Assembly: GCA_031253835.1 (NCBI GenBank)
Contig: JAIRVP010000064.1
Span: 112,713 to 176,712 of the forward strand
Length of the DNA stretch: 64,000 bases
Direction: 5' to 3'
From: Burkholderia sp.
Lineage (GTDB): Bacteria; Pseudomonadota; Gammaproteobacteria; Burkholderiales; Burkholderiaceae
Under the pieces are notes generated by a model that saw only the letters and a list, made by a program, of their open reading frames with translations, had not been told where the DNA came from and did not search any database. The translations under genes and the position numbers were made by a program. This document shows, piece after piece, positions 50,818-59,542 of this stretch (positions within the stretch are counted from its first letter, which is position 1; each line of letters opens with the position of its first letter).

Positions 50818-51339
50818 TCAGCGGCGGTAGATGTATTCCAGGTCGGTCGATTCGCCGACCCGGAAATCGTACGTGCCGACCTGCCTGAAGCCGGCCTTCT
50901 CGTAGAACGCGATGGCCTTCGCGTTGCCGGACCACACGCCCAGCCATACCGGGCCGGGGCGTTCGTCGGCGAGATAATCCAGCGCGGCGTCGAACAACGC
51001 GCGTCCGGCGCCGGTTCCCTGGGTACCGCGTCGCAGGTAGATCTGATGGACCTCGCCCGAATCGTCTGCCACTTCGGGGTGCGGGAGCTTGCACGGCCCC
51101 GCGTGTGCATAGCCCACCAGCGTGCCGTCGTCGCTTTCGGCGACCCACGTGCGGCACTGCGGGTCGACGAGCTGTTCGCTGACGGTTTCGACCGAGTAGC
51201 TGCGCGCCTCGTACGCGGCAAGATCGTCCGGCGGGTAGGGGATGCCGAAGCCGTCCTGCAGAAAGGTTTCGCGGAACGTATCGCGCTTCAAGTCGGCAAG
51301 CGGAGCTGCATCGGCCAGGGTCGCAACGCGGATCAACAT
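50818..51339 (-). CDS. GNAT family N-acetyltransferase
   Basis: This 173-residue acetyltransferase has motif A VHQIYLRRGTQGTGAGRALF (near residue 98-117) and the C-terminal GNAKAIAFYEKAGFRQVGTY. Its N-terminal region (FRETFLQDGFGIPYPPDDL) recalls the spermine/spermidine-type and PaiA-like GNATs. The start at 51339 (MLIRVATLAD) begins the domain. It is alone between its own terminator and the SDR gene upstream. Confidence 0.9.
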   Translation of the reverse strand: MLIRVATLADAAPLADLKRDTFRETFLQDGFGIPYPPDDLAAYEARSYSVETVSEQLVDPQCRTWVAESDDGTLVGYAHAGPCKLPHPEVADDSGEVHQIYLRRGTQGTGAGRALFDAALDYLADERPGPVWLGVWSGNAKAIAFYEKAGFRQVGTYDFRVGESTDLEYIYRR

Positions 51340-51412
51340 CGGAAGTGTCTCGCTTCGGTGGTCGGGCGGACAGTGTATCGCGAGCGACATCCGGCCGGCG
51401 CATCGTCACCCG

Positions 51413-52156
51413 TCAACCGGCGGTCGTTGCCGTCGGTCGCACGACGATCTCGTTCACGTCGACATCGGCCGGCTGCGCGATCGCATACGCGATGGCTGCC
51501 GCGATCGCTTCCGGTTCGAGCGCAATGCTGCGGTACCGCGTCATTGCTTCGGCGGCGACCGGGTCCGTGATCGTGTCGGCCAGCTCGGACGTCACGACGC
51601 CGGGGCAGATGCTCGTGACGCGCAGCGTGTCGTTCTCCTGCCGCAAGCCGTCGGAAATCGCGCGCACCGCATACTTGGTCGCGCAATAGACGGCGGCCGT
51701 CGGCGAGACGCGCAGCCCGCCGATCGACGATACGTTGATGATCTGGCCGAAACCCTGGCGATTCATCACCGGCAGTGCGGCCGCGATGCCGTACAGCACG
51801 CCCTTGATGTTGACGTCGATCATGCGGTCCCACTCGTCGACCTTCAGCGACGCCATCGGCGACAGCGGCATGACGCCTGCATTGTTGACGATGACGTCGA
51901 TATGGCCATACTCGGCGAGCGCGGCTTCCACGAACGCGACGTTGTCGTCGCGCTGCGTGACGTCGAGCGCGCGCCACACCGCGGTGCCGCCGTTGGCGCG
52001 AATGTCGCCGGCGAGGTCCGCAAGGCGCCCGGCGCGACGCGCACCGAGCATCAGGCGCGCACCGCGCGCGCCCAGATAGCGGGCCGTGGCTTCGCCGATC
52101 CCGCTGCTCGCGCCGGTGATCAGGATCACTTTCTGTTCGATGTTGTGGCTGGACAT
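51413..52156 (-). CDS. Short-chain dehydrogenase/reductase
   Basis: This 247-residue classical SDR has TGASSGIG near residue 14, NNAGVMPLSP near 91, the catalytic Ser in NVSSIGG and YCATKYAV (Tyr and Lys of YxxxK). A GAGGAAC site precedes the ATG at 52156. It is divergent from an AraC regulator with a 148-bp gap, an arrangement commonly seen for AraC_N-type regulators and the oxidoreductase they control. Confidence 0.9.
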   Translation of the reverse strand: MSSHNIEQKVILITGASSGIGEATARYLGARGARLMLGARRAGRLADLAGDIRANGGTAVWRALDVTQRDDNVAFVEAALAEYGHIDVIVNNAGVMPLSPMASLKVDEWDRMIDVNIKGVLYGIAAALPVMNRQGFGQIINVSSIGGLRVSPTAAVYCATKYAVRAISDGLRQENDTLRVTSICPGVVTSELADTITDPVAAEAMTRYRSIALEPEAIAAAIAYAIAQPADVDVNEIVVRPTATTAG

Positions 52157-52304
52157 GTCCGTTCCTCGGTTCAGGGTGAAGAGTCGACAGCATCGCGCGG
52201 AAGGGGGCGCCGCCGTTATCCCGCGAGTCCGCATTTCTTGCACGATTCTCCGAACATGCAGCGACGGCGATACGCGCCGCGATCCGGCATGCGACACTCG
52301 GCAC

Positions 52305-53198
52305 ATGGAAAAGATCGATGATCTCGCGGCGCTGATCGCACGCCATGCGCAGGCGGACGGCGCCGTGGAAACGGCGATAAAGGGTCTGGGCCTGTTGCGC
52401 TCGTCGGCCGCGACGGAACCGGTGCATACGCTTTACGAACCTTCCTGCTGCATCGTCGCGCAGGGCCGGAAACGCGCGGTGGTCGGTGGCCGCACGTACC
52501 AGTACGATCCGTCGAACTACCTGATCGTCGGCCTCGACCTGCCGGTCATCGGCGCGGTGATCGAGGCCAGCGTGGCACAGCCGTATCTCAGTGTGCGGTT
52601 GCCGCTGAATCGTCAGGCGCTCGCCGACGTGCTGATGCACGATTCGACGAAGCCCGATCGCGGCGACGCGCGCGGCTCGCCGGCGATCGCGGTGGAAGCC
52701 GCGACGCCGCACCTGATCGACGCGGCCACGCGGCTGCTGCACCTGCTCGACTCGCCGGACGACATTCCGGCGCTCGCGCCGCTGATCGAGCGCGAGATTC
52801 TGTATCGCCTGTTGCGCGGCCCGCACGCGGACCTGTTGCGTCAGGTCGCGTATCAGACCGGTCGCATCAACCGGATTCAGCGCGCGATCGCGTTCATCCG
52901 CCATCACTTCACCGAAGACTTTGCGATCGACGAGCTCGCCGCGCTGGCGGACATGAGCGTGTCGACATTCCACGCGCAATTCAAGGCTGCCACGCACATG
53001 AGTCCGCTGCGCTTTCGTGCGCAGATCCGCTTGCAGGAAGCGCGTCGTCTGATGCTGGCCGAAGGGCTGGGCGCGGCGGAGGCGGGGTTCCGTGTCGGGT
53101 ACGAAAGCCCGTCCCAGTTCAGCCGCGAATACGGGCGCCTGTTCAACACGCCGCCGAAGCGCGACGCGGCGACGCGAAAGGCGCTGGCGAGCGCCTGA
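52305..53198 (+). CDS. AraC-family regulator with AraC_N domain
   Basis: This 297-residue regulator has the N-terminal domain of the YqhC type (TLYEPSCCIVAQGRKRAVVG; YLIVGLDLPVIGAVIEAS) and a C-terminal double helix-turn-helix (FAIDELAALADMSVSTFHAQ; VGYESPSQFSREYGRLF). YqhC relatives respond to reactive aldehydes and control an adjacent oxidoreductase. The divergent SDR gene is the probable target. Confidence 0.9.
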   Translation: MEKIDDLAALIARHAQADGAVETAIKGLGLLRSSAATEPVHTLYEPSCCIVAQGRKRAVVGGRTYQYDPSNYLIVGLDLPVIGAVIEASVAQPYLSVRLPLNRQALADVLMHDSTKPDRGDARGSPAIAVEAATPHLIDAATRLLHLLDSPDDIPALAPLIEREILYRLLRGPHADLLRQVAYQTGRINRIQRAIAFIRHHFTEDFAIDELAALADMSVSTFHAQFKAATHMSPLRFRAQIRLQEARRLMLAEGLGAAEAGFRVGYESPSQFSREYGRLFNTPPKRDAATRKALASA

Positions 53199-53277
53199 AC
53201 GGTGCGGCAACAATGCCGATGGTTGAGCGCCGGCGGACATGCTAGGATTTCCGTCAAACAACTTCGGAGACGCTGCA

Positions 53278-53661
53278 ATGCCGTTCATCTGCGAAAACGT
53301 TGAATGTCGCGCCGTGCTGGCGCGCGGGCAGGTCAAGACCCGCCAGGACGACGCCGGGTGGTGCTTCTACTGCCCGGACTGCAAGGCCAGGAACGAGTTG
53401 ATGGATATCGGCACGGTGGGCGGCCACGTCGAGCTGGTTCAGCCGGAGCGGGCGAGCCCGCCGCACAAGGTCGTCGCGACGGCCCGGCCGCTGGACGACG
53501 GCACGTATGCGGCGCAGTTGCGCGTGCAGCGCGCGCTCGCGGTGAAGGGAACGTTCGCGGCCGAAGAGCACTGGGATCAGCTCGGTGTGTTCGGCGACGC
53601 GCAGGAAGCCGTCGCGCATGCGCAGTCGTTCGCAACGGACCTGCTGCAACGCGCGGCGTAG
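53278..53661 (+). CDS. Uncharacterised zinc-ribbon-like protein
   Basis: This 127-residue protein was not recognised. Its first 45 residues contain Cys pairs ICENVEC and CFYCPDC, which could hold one zinc ion as a ribbon, followed by an acidic alpha/beta part (LGVFGDAQEAVAHAQSFA). There is no signal peptide or membrane segment. The start at 53278 has GGAGACGCTGCA upstream. It may be a small nucleic-acid- or protein-binding factor; no neighbour gives a clue. Confidence 0.75.
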   Translation: MPFICENVECRAVLARGQVKTRQDDAGWCFYCPDCKARNELMDIGTVGGHVELVQPERASPPHKVVATARPLDDGTYAAQLRVQRALAVKGTFAAEEHWDQLGVFGDAQEAVAHAQSFATDLLQRAA

Positions 53662-53725
53662 TATCCGGCCGCGTGCCGGCGCGTGATGGTCCGCGCGCCG
53701 GATGCGACTGTCTCCGTTCGTACGC

Positions 53726-54571
53726 TCACGCGTCGGTCTCGTAAAGCAGGCCGTATTCCCCTTTCGTTCGCGTGATGCGGGCGAAACCGGGTTCTCCTAA
53801 ATGCATGCCGGCGATCGACAGCCGCTCGGCGCTGACCTGGTCCAGCAGCCGTGATCGCGTGGTCGCGGCCTGCGTCGAGTCCTGGTCGAATGCAATCGAT
53901 ACATCGGGCCGCTTGATCTGGATGTGCGGGAAATGCACGATATCGCCCCACACGAGCAGGCCCTGATCGCCGGATTCGACGACGTATCCCGTGTGCCCGT
54001 CCGTATGCCCCGGTAGCGGCATCGCGCGGATGCCGGGCAACACGTCGCCTTTATCGAACAGGCGAAGCCTGTCGCGATAGCCGTCGAATACCTGACGCGC
54101 GATCAGGAAGTTGCCGCGGGCGCGCTCGCCGGCACGGCTCAGATTCGCGTCGTCCTGCCAGAAGGCGACCTCCCGCCGATGTACGACCAGCTCCGCATGC
54201 GGAAACGTCACGTGTCCGGCGGTATTCACCAGCCCCCCGACATGGTCGGGATGCGCGTGCGTGAGCAGGATCGTGTCGATCGCCGACGGGTCGATGCCCG
54301 CGTGCGACAGATTGGCGATCAGGCGGCCGCCCCATTGCCGGATGCCGCCGGCCCCGGCGTCGATCAGGATCGTGCGGCCCGCGCCGCGCACCACATAGCA
54401 GTTGATATGAATGGCGGACGGCTCCTGCTGCCCCGCATCGTGCTGCATGCGGGCGGCCTCGGCCGTGCCGATATTCGACAGGAAATCGAGGCTGGCGGTC
54501 AGGTAGCCATCGCTGATCGCCGTGACCGTGACATCGCCGACTTGCTGAAAGGGAACAGTAACGGTGGGCAC
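53726..54571 (-). CDS. Metallo-beta-lactamase-fold hydrolase
   Basis: This 281-residue MBL-fold protein has the zinc motif LTHAHPDHVGG near residue 103, a further His in PLPGHTDGHTGY and the Asp in LLVWGDIVHFPH. It resembles quorum-quenching lactonase/AttM-like and YtnP-like hydrolases in outline. No signal peptide is seen. It is the last gene of a minus-strand set with a tautomerase and an uncharacterised 178-residue protein, 18 bp behind the tautomerase gene. Confidence 0.88.
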   Translation of the reverse strand: MPTVTVPFQQVGDVTVTAISDGYLTASLDFLSNIGTAEAARMQHDAGQQEPSAIHINCYVVRGAGRTILIDAGAGGIRQWGGRLIANLSHAGIDPSAIDTILLTHAHPDHVGGLVNTAGHVTFPHAELVVHRREVAFWQDDANLSRAGERARGNFLIARQVFDGYRDRLRLFDKGDVLPGIRAMPLPGHTDGHTGYVVESGDQGLLVWGDIVHFPHIQIKRPDVSIAFDQDSTQAATTRSRLLDQVSAERLSIAGMHLGEPGFARITRTKGEYGLLYETDA

Positions 54572-54589
54572 AATGCTTCTCCAGGCAAG

Positions 54590-54916
54590 CTAGTTTCGGG
54601 CGTGAATGTTCGGCGCGGCATGGCCAAAACAGCGGATGCGTGCCGTCAGGCCCGTGTGGCGAACGATCGCGTGATCGAGCGCTTCCATGAACCGGCTCAT
54701 GATGTCGGGTGAACGAAACGCGTCGACGCGATACTGGATTTCCGCGAAAACGGGATGCCCGTGTCCGTGCCGAACCTCCACGAAGATCACGTGCACGTTC
54801 TCGAGCGCGGCCCGGAGGATGTCGGTGCAAAGCGCGACGCAGTCGCCGGACAGCGCGGCCAGGTCGTCGTCGGACGGCATGCGTGCCGCCTGAATATGGA
54901 AAGTCACGTTCGGCAT
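54590..54916 (-). CDS. Tautomerase-superfamily protein
   Basis: This 108-residue protein begins Met-Pro, providing the catalytic N-terminal Pro of tautomerases, then PNVTFHIQAARMPSDDDL and ALENVHVIFVEVRHGHGHPV. The size is closer to MIF/CHMI types than to 4-OT. It overlaps the upstream gene by 13 bp and precedes the MBL-fold gene, so the three act together; the substrate is unknown. Confidence 0.78.
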   Translation of the reverse strand: MPNVTFHIQAARMPSDDDLAALSGDCVALCTDILRAALENVHVIFVEVRHGHGHPVFAEIQYRVDAFRSPDIMSRFMEALDHAIVRHTGLTARIRCFGHAAPNIHARN

Positions 54917-55440
54917 GGCCGGCCTCCCGGTGTCAGTTGCGCGGTGATCGGTGCGTAAAGGTAAAGGCCGGCCGCGGCGTGTTCGGCCAGCCGGGCGTCG
55001 CGCCGGGGCAGGACGGCGAGCCAGCGGCGCGCCGGAAACTTCTCCAGCGCGACCGCCTGCATGGCCAGCGGCGCCAGGCCCAGGCGAATCATCGGCTCGG
55101 GGCCGCTTTCGCACAGCATGAGCAGTTCGTCGGCGGAAACCGCCGGCGCGATGCCGATATCGCTGTAAAGATTGCGGTGCCAGTCGGTGATGTGCTGCTG
55201 CCATCTCGCGAAATTACCGCCGCCTTTCCGGCGATATTCGTCCCCGGTCAGCACGTCGAGACCGTCGATCGTGTGGACGGCCAGGTAGACGGGGCAACCG
55301 TCGCCGATCGCCTTGAAGCGCTGCGACGTGTGAAACCCCGTCACCGAGATGAGGGCCGGCAGCTTGTCGAGGCTGTAGAAGTCGTTCCATTCGGCTTCGC
55401 TGTCGCGGTCGGCGAAGCTGCATTCCACGGTGTAGATCAT
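54904..55440 (-). CDS. Uncharacterised protein, EthD/DUF4286-like
   Basis: This 178-residue protein begins MIYTVECSFADRDSEAEWND and continues FYSLDKLPALISVTGFHTSQ, which resembles the dimeric ferredoxin-like fold of EthD-type proteins. No catalytic motif is clear. It has no signal peptide. It is first in the minus-strand set with the tautomerase and MBL genes, and is divergent from a LysR gene 159 bp away. Function is not assigned. Confidence 0.75.
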   Translation of the reverse strand: MIYTVECSFADRDSEAEWNDFYSLDKLPALISVTGFHTSQRFKAIGDGCPVYLAVHTIDGLDVLTGDEYRRKGGGNFARWQQHITDWHRNLYSDIGIAPAVSADELLMLCESGPEPMIRLGLAPLAMQAVALEKFPARRWLAVLPRRDARLAEHAAAGLYLYAPITAQLTPGGRPCRT

Positions 55441-55599
55441 CGGGTCGTCCTTCGTAACGGAGGGGCATCGTGCGGTGAACACGCGGTGTTCAGTGCTGTG
55501 ACGTCATGCTAATCTGATGTTTCCCGTACAAATAACGACAAAAAGTCAGTCGTCAGTGATATTTGCTCAAGCTGGCGTCGAATCCACCCGATCGGCGAG

Positions 55600-56499
55600 A
55601 TGCCCATGCGACGCAAGATCCCAAGCAATTCCGCGCTTTTGGCCTTCGAGGCGGCGGCCCGACACGGGAGCTTCGCCCGCGCGGCCGACGAGCTGGCGCG
55701 CACCGAAGGCGCGGTCAGCCGCCAGATCGGCCGGCTGGAGGCGTTTCTGGGCGTGACGTTGTTCGAGCGCGTCGGAAACCGCGTGCGGCTGGCGCCGAAC
55801 GGCACGCGATACGCGGGGCAGGTGCGCGAGATCCTGGACCGGCTGGAGCGGGACAGCCTGTATCTGATGGGGCAGCCCGCCGAGGGCGCGAGCCTCGACA
55901 TCGCCGCGATCCCGACCTTCGCCACGCGCTGGCTGATTCCGCGGCTGAAGCGGTTTCAGGATCGGCACCCGAACATCACCGTGCATATCGCCGAACGGAT
56001 GGACCCGTTCCTGCTCGCGGGCAGCGGTTTCGACGCGGCCATTCATTTCGCGCATCCGGCATGGGCCGGCATGCATCTGCATCCGCTGCTGGAAGAAGTG
56101 CTGGTGCCGGTCTGCAGTCCGGCGCTTCTGAAAGACGCGGGGCAGCATGCGTCGCTGGACGAACTGCCGCGCCTTCACCGGCGGCAGAATCCCGATGCGT
56201 GGCAGACGTATGCGGAAGCGTCCGGCATCGCGCTGACCAATTCGGCGGTGGGCCCCCGGTACGATCTCCATTCGATGCTGATCGAAGCGGCACTGGCCGG
56301 CCTGGGCGTCGCACTGGTGCCGCGCCTTTACATCGGCGCGGAGCTCGAGCAGGGCCGCCTGGTCGCGCCCTGGCCGGACGGGAAGGCGGTGACCAAGACG
56401 TTCTCGCTCGTGCTGCCGGAACCGGTCGAATCGAGCGAAGGGCCGGTACGGGCTTTCGCGACATGGATGCTGGAAGAGGCTGGCGGCGTCGCGCGCTGA
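55600..56499 (+). CDS. LysR-family regulator (GcvA-like)
   Basis: This 299-residue LysR protein has SALLAFEAAARHGSFARAAD and TEGAVSRQIGRLEAFLGVTL, the GcvA/AmpR-like signature, then an effector domain (LDIAAIPTFATRWLIPRLKR). ATG 55600 is used; a second in-frame ATG follows two codons later. It is divergent from the EthD-like/tautomerase/MBL set, its likely target. Confidence 0.9.
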   Translation: MPMRRKIPSNSALLAFEAAARHGSFARAADELARTEGAVSRQIGRLEAFLGVTLFERVGNRVRLAPNGTRYAGQVREILDRLERDSLYLMGQPAEGASLDIAAIPTFATRWLIPRLKRFQDRHPNITVHIAERMDPFLLAGSGFDAAIHFAHPAWAGMHLHPLLEEVLVPVCSPALLKDAGQHASLDELPRLHRRQNPDAWQTYAEASGIALTNSAVGPRYDLHSMLIEAALAGLGVALVPRLYIGAELEQGRLVAPWPDGKAVTKTFSLVLPEPVESSEGPVRAFATWMLEEAGGVAR

Positions 56500-56548
56500 T
56501 TTGATCTACGATGGGCGCGATACAACCACGCCACGATGCAAGGACGCC

Positions 56549-57145
56549 ATGCACATCGCCATCCTGACTTTCGAGGGCTTCAACGAGCTCGACTCGCTGA
56601 TCGCGTTCGGCCTGCTGAACCGGGTCAAGACGCCCGGCTGGCGCGTATCGATTGCGAGCCCGGTGGCGCGGCCGCGTTCGATGAACGGTCTGGTGCTGGA
56701 TGCGCACGTGTCGTTGCAGGCGGCATGCGAGGCCGATGCAGTGCTGGTCGGCAGCGGCGCACTGACGCGGGATGTCGTGCGCGATGCCGCGCTGATGGCG
56801 CAGTTGAAGCTCGATCCGGCGCGCCAGCTGCTGGGCGCGCAATGCTCGGGCACGCTGATACTCGCGAAGCTGGGCTTGCTGAATGACGTGCCTGCCTGCA
56901 CCGACCTGACCACGAAGCCGTGGGTCGAGGAGGCGGGCGTGGCCGTGCTCGATCAGCCGTTCGTGGCGCGGGGGAATGTCGCAACGGCGGGCGGATGTCT
57001 GGCGTCGCACTATCTGGCGGCGTGGGTCATCGCGCGCCTGGAGGGCATCGAGGCCGCACGCAGCGCGGTTCATTACGTCGCGCCGGTGGGGGAGAAGGAC
57101 GCCTACGTGACGCGTGCGGTCGGGAACATTGCGCCGTTCCTTTGA
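56549..57145 (+). CDS. DJ-1/PfpI-family protein
   Basis: This 198-residue cytoplasmic protein has the DJ-1 fold with the nucleophile elbow GAQCSGTLILAKLG near residue 108-121 and an N-terminal strand MHIAILTFEGFNELDSLIAF. The nearby Glu/Asp (NELDS) takes the place of the usual DJ-1 Glu. Relatives are isonitrile hydratases or glyoxalase III-type enzymes. It follows the LysR gene by 49 bp with an AAGGA site and is the third DJ-1-related gene within 9 kb. Confidence 0.88.
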   Translation: MHIAILTFEGFNELDSLIAFGLLNRVKTPGWRVSIASPVARPRSMNGLVLDAHVSLQAACEADAVLVGSGALTRDVVRDAALMAQLKLDPARQLLGAQCSGTLILAKLGLLNDVPACTDLTTKPWVEEAGVAVLDQPFVARGNVATAGGCLASHYLAAWVIARLEGIEAARSAVHYVAPVGEKDAYVTRAVGNIAPFL

Positions 57146-57164
57146 TCGGCCGTCGAACGGCATC

Positions 57165-57191
57165 CGCGACGATTCGCGAAGGGACGTCGCG
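57165..57191. terminator. Weak hairpin between convergent DJ-1 and binding-protein genes
   Basis: CGCGACG and CGTCGCG form a 7-bp stem around 13 bases in the 88-bp convergent gap; no T-run. Confidence 0.25.
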
Positions 57192-57233
57192 TGTCGATGC
57201 GCAACGCCCCTTCGTCGATTCCGTCCGCTCCCG

Positions 57234-58004
57234 TCAGTTGTAGATATCGAACGCGAAGTACTTCTTCGCGATCCGCTGATACGTGCCGTCCTGAATCAGG
57301 CTCGCGAGCGCCTGGTTGATCTGCGTGCGCAATGCGTCGTCGTCCTTGCGCATGCCGATCGCCGAGCCCACGCCGAGCGTCTTCGGATCATGCAGCGCCG
57401 GCCCCGCGAATTCGAAGTTCGCCCCCTTCGCGGTCTTCAGGAAGCCCAGGTCGGCCTGCACCGACGATTGCAACGATGCGTCGAGCCGGCCCGACAGCAA
57501 GTCCTGGTACACGAGATCCTGCGTCTGGTACGTGCGGACGATCACGCCCTTCGGTTCCCAGTACGCGCGGGCATAGGTCTCCTGCGTCGTCCCCTGCTCG
57601 ACACCGACGCTCTTGCCCTGCAGCGACTCGGCCGTCGGCTGCAGGTTCGACCCGCGCCGCGCGACGAGGCGCGGCGGCACGTTGTTGATCTTGTCGGTGA
57701 ACGCGATCTGCGCGAGCCGCTTCTCGGTCACGCTCATCGACGACAGCACGCCGTCGAACTTGCGCGCCTTCAGCGCCGGGATCATCCCGTCGAAGGCGTT
57801 CTCGACCCACACGCAGCGCACCTTCATCCGTTCGCAGATCGCGTTGCCGAGATCGATGTCGAAGCCGACGAGCTTGCCGTCGGGGGCGAGCGATTCGAAT
57901 GGCGCATAGCTGGGATCGACGCCGAGGCGCAGCACGGCCGGGTCTTTCGCGGCGGCGGCACCTGCCGTCAGCGCGAGCGCGACGGCCAGAACGAGCTTTT
58001 TCAT
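57234..58004 (-). CDS. Amino-acid-type ABC periplasmic binding protein (HisJ/LAO-like)
   Basis: This 256-residue protein has a signal peptide (MKKLVLAVALALTAGAAAA) and the family-3 binding fold: LRLGVDPSYAPFESLAPDGK, LVGFDIDLGNAICERMKV, and VGVEQGTTQETYARAY. It binds a basic or polar amino acid or opine. No permease or ATPase gene is adjacent, so it is an orphan in this window and must share a transporter encoded elsewhere. GGAGACAATC precedes the ATG. Confidence 0.9.
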   Translation of the reverse strand: MKKLVLAVALALTAGAAAAKDPAVLRLGVDPSYAPFESLAPDGKLVGFDIDLGNAICERMKVRCVWVENAFDGMIPALKARKFDGVLSSMSVTEKRLAQIAFTDKINNVPPRLVARRGSNLQPTAESLQGKSVGVEQGTTQETYARAYWEPKGVIVRTYQTQDLVYQDLLSGRLDASLQSSVQADLGFLKTAKGANFEFAGPALHDPKTLGVGSAIGMRKDDDALRTQINQALASLIQDGTYQRIAKKYFAFDIYN

Positions 58005-58142
58005 GATTGTCTCCATTACCGATTGATGTTGTTTGTCGTGAAGCGAACAGGCGGCCGGCGGGCGTGACGACCCGCGCCCGGCCATGCGCGGGCGGCTGGA
58101 CGGTCGCCGGAAGCGGCGGCGATCGTCCGGATTCGAAAGGGG

Positions 58143-59372
58143 TTAGCGGGCGGCGCCGGTGATGCGCGCCATGCCGTGCCGGTAGCCGGCGGGCGAGAAC
58201 GCGGTGTTCAGCACGGCCATCGACGCGATCACGCCGAGATGCATCCACCACGCGAGCGCGAAACCGCCGCCCGCGTCGCGCAGCCAGCCGATCAGCCAGG
58301 GACTGGCCGCGACGGTCAGGAAGCCGATGCCCTGCACGAACGCGGCGAGCGCGCCCGCGAGCCGCGCGTCGGGCAGGTGGTCGAGCGTGACGATCAGGCT
58401 CATCGAGAAGAAGCCGCCGAGACCGAGGCCGACGCTCGCGACCCAGAGCCACGGCGCGAGCGCGGGCAGCGTCGCGAACCCGACGAAGCCGGCCGCCTGC
58501 AGCGCGAGCGTGAGCCACAGCACGCGGCGGCGGTCGGGCGAGCGCTTCGCGAGCATCGGCATCGCCAGCGCGCCGGTCGCCTGGAACAGCGCCATCCACG
58601 CGAGCAGGTTGCCGCTCGCCTGCGGGCTCATGCCGACGCTGCGGTAGAACGCGGGCAGCCACGCGACGAGGCTCGCATAGCCGCTGTTGCTGAGGCCGAA
58701 GAACACCGCGAGCTGCCATGCGCGCGGCACGCGGGCGAACGCGCTGATCGGCGCCGAGGCGGCCGCTGCGTGCACGGTGTCGCGCGGCGCTTTCGCCCGC
58801 CACAGCGCGAGCGTGACGAGCGCGGGCACGGCCCACACGGCGAGCGCGAGATGCCAGCCGCCGTGCGCGGCGAGCCACGGCGCGGCGACCGCGCCGAATG
58901 CGCCGCCGCCGACGAGCGCGGCCGAATAGAGACCCATCGCGAGCGGCAGCCGGTCGACGAACCAGCGTTTCGCGAGGCCCGGCACGAGCGCCTGGACGAC
59001 CGCGACGCCGGCGCCGGCGGCGATCGCGGTCGCGATCAGGCCCGCGCTGCCGCCGGTCCACAGGCGTGCCGTGCAGCCGGCCGCGATCAGCGCGAGCGCG
59101 GCGGTCAGCGCGCGCTGCTCGCCGAAGCGCCGCGCGAGCCCGACGCCGACACCGGCGACGACGCCCATCAGCACGAACGGCAGCGTGGTCAGCAGCGCGG
59201 CCGCGCGAAAGCCGAGGCCCGTGTCGGCGCGCACGACGTCGAGCACGGGGCCGAACGCGGTCAGGAACGGGCGCAGGTTGAGGCCGGCCAGCACCAGCAG
59301 CGCGAGCGCGCCATAGGACACGGCAGCCGTGTGCGGGCGGGGTGCGGCTTGCGCGGTGCCGGGGTCGGTCAT
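58143..59372 (-). CDS. MFS transporter, CynX/NimT family
   Basis: This 409-residue inner-membrane protein has about 12 hydrophobic segments; LLVLAGLNLRPFLTAFGPVL is the typical CynX/NimT start, with LNLRP strongly conserved. Members export or import cyanate, 2-nitroimidazole or unknown anions. It is separated from the binding-protein gene by 138 bp. Nothing nearby fixes its substrate. Confidence 0.9.
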   Translation of the reverse strand: MTDPGTAQAAPRPHTAAVSYGALALLVLAGLNLRPFLTAFGPVLDVVRADTGLGFRAAALLTTLPFVLMGVVAGVGVGLARRFGEQRALTAALALIAAGCTARLWTGGSAGLIATAIAAGAGVAVVQALVPGLAKRWFVDRLPLAMGLYSAALVGGGAFGAVAAPWLAAHGGWHLALAVWAVPALVTLALWRAKAPRDTVHAAAASAPISAFARVPRAWQLAVFFGLSNSGYASLVAWLPAFYRSVGMSPQASGNLLAWMALFQATGALAMPMLAKRSPDRRRVLWLTLALQAAGFVGFATLPALAPWLWVASVGLGLGGFFSMSLIVTLDHLPDARLAGALAAFVQGIGFLTVAASPWLIGWLRDAGGGFALAWWMHLGVIASMAVLNTAFSPAGYRHGMARITGAAR

Positions 59373-59542
59373 CGGGATGCTCCAGGGAGGGGCCGGTGGC
59401 CCTGTGATGCGATGCCGAAAGGGTAAGCGCGCGCTACGCCAGGAGAAAATTAAATATTCGACTGGGAATCAGTGGGGAATCCGATGGCGCGCGGGCCGAT
59501 GGGGCCGGATGGGCGCGGCGGGCGGCATGGCCCGCCGCGTGC

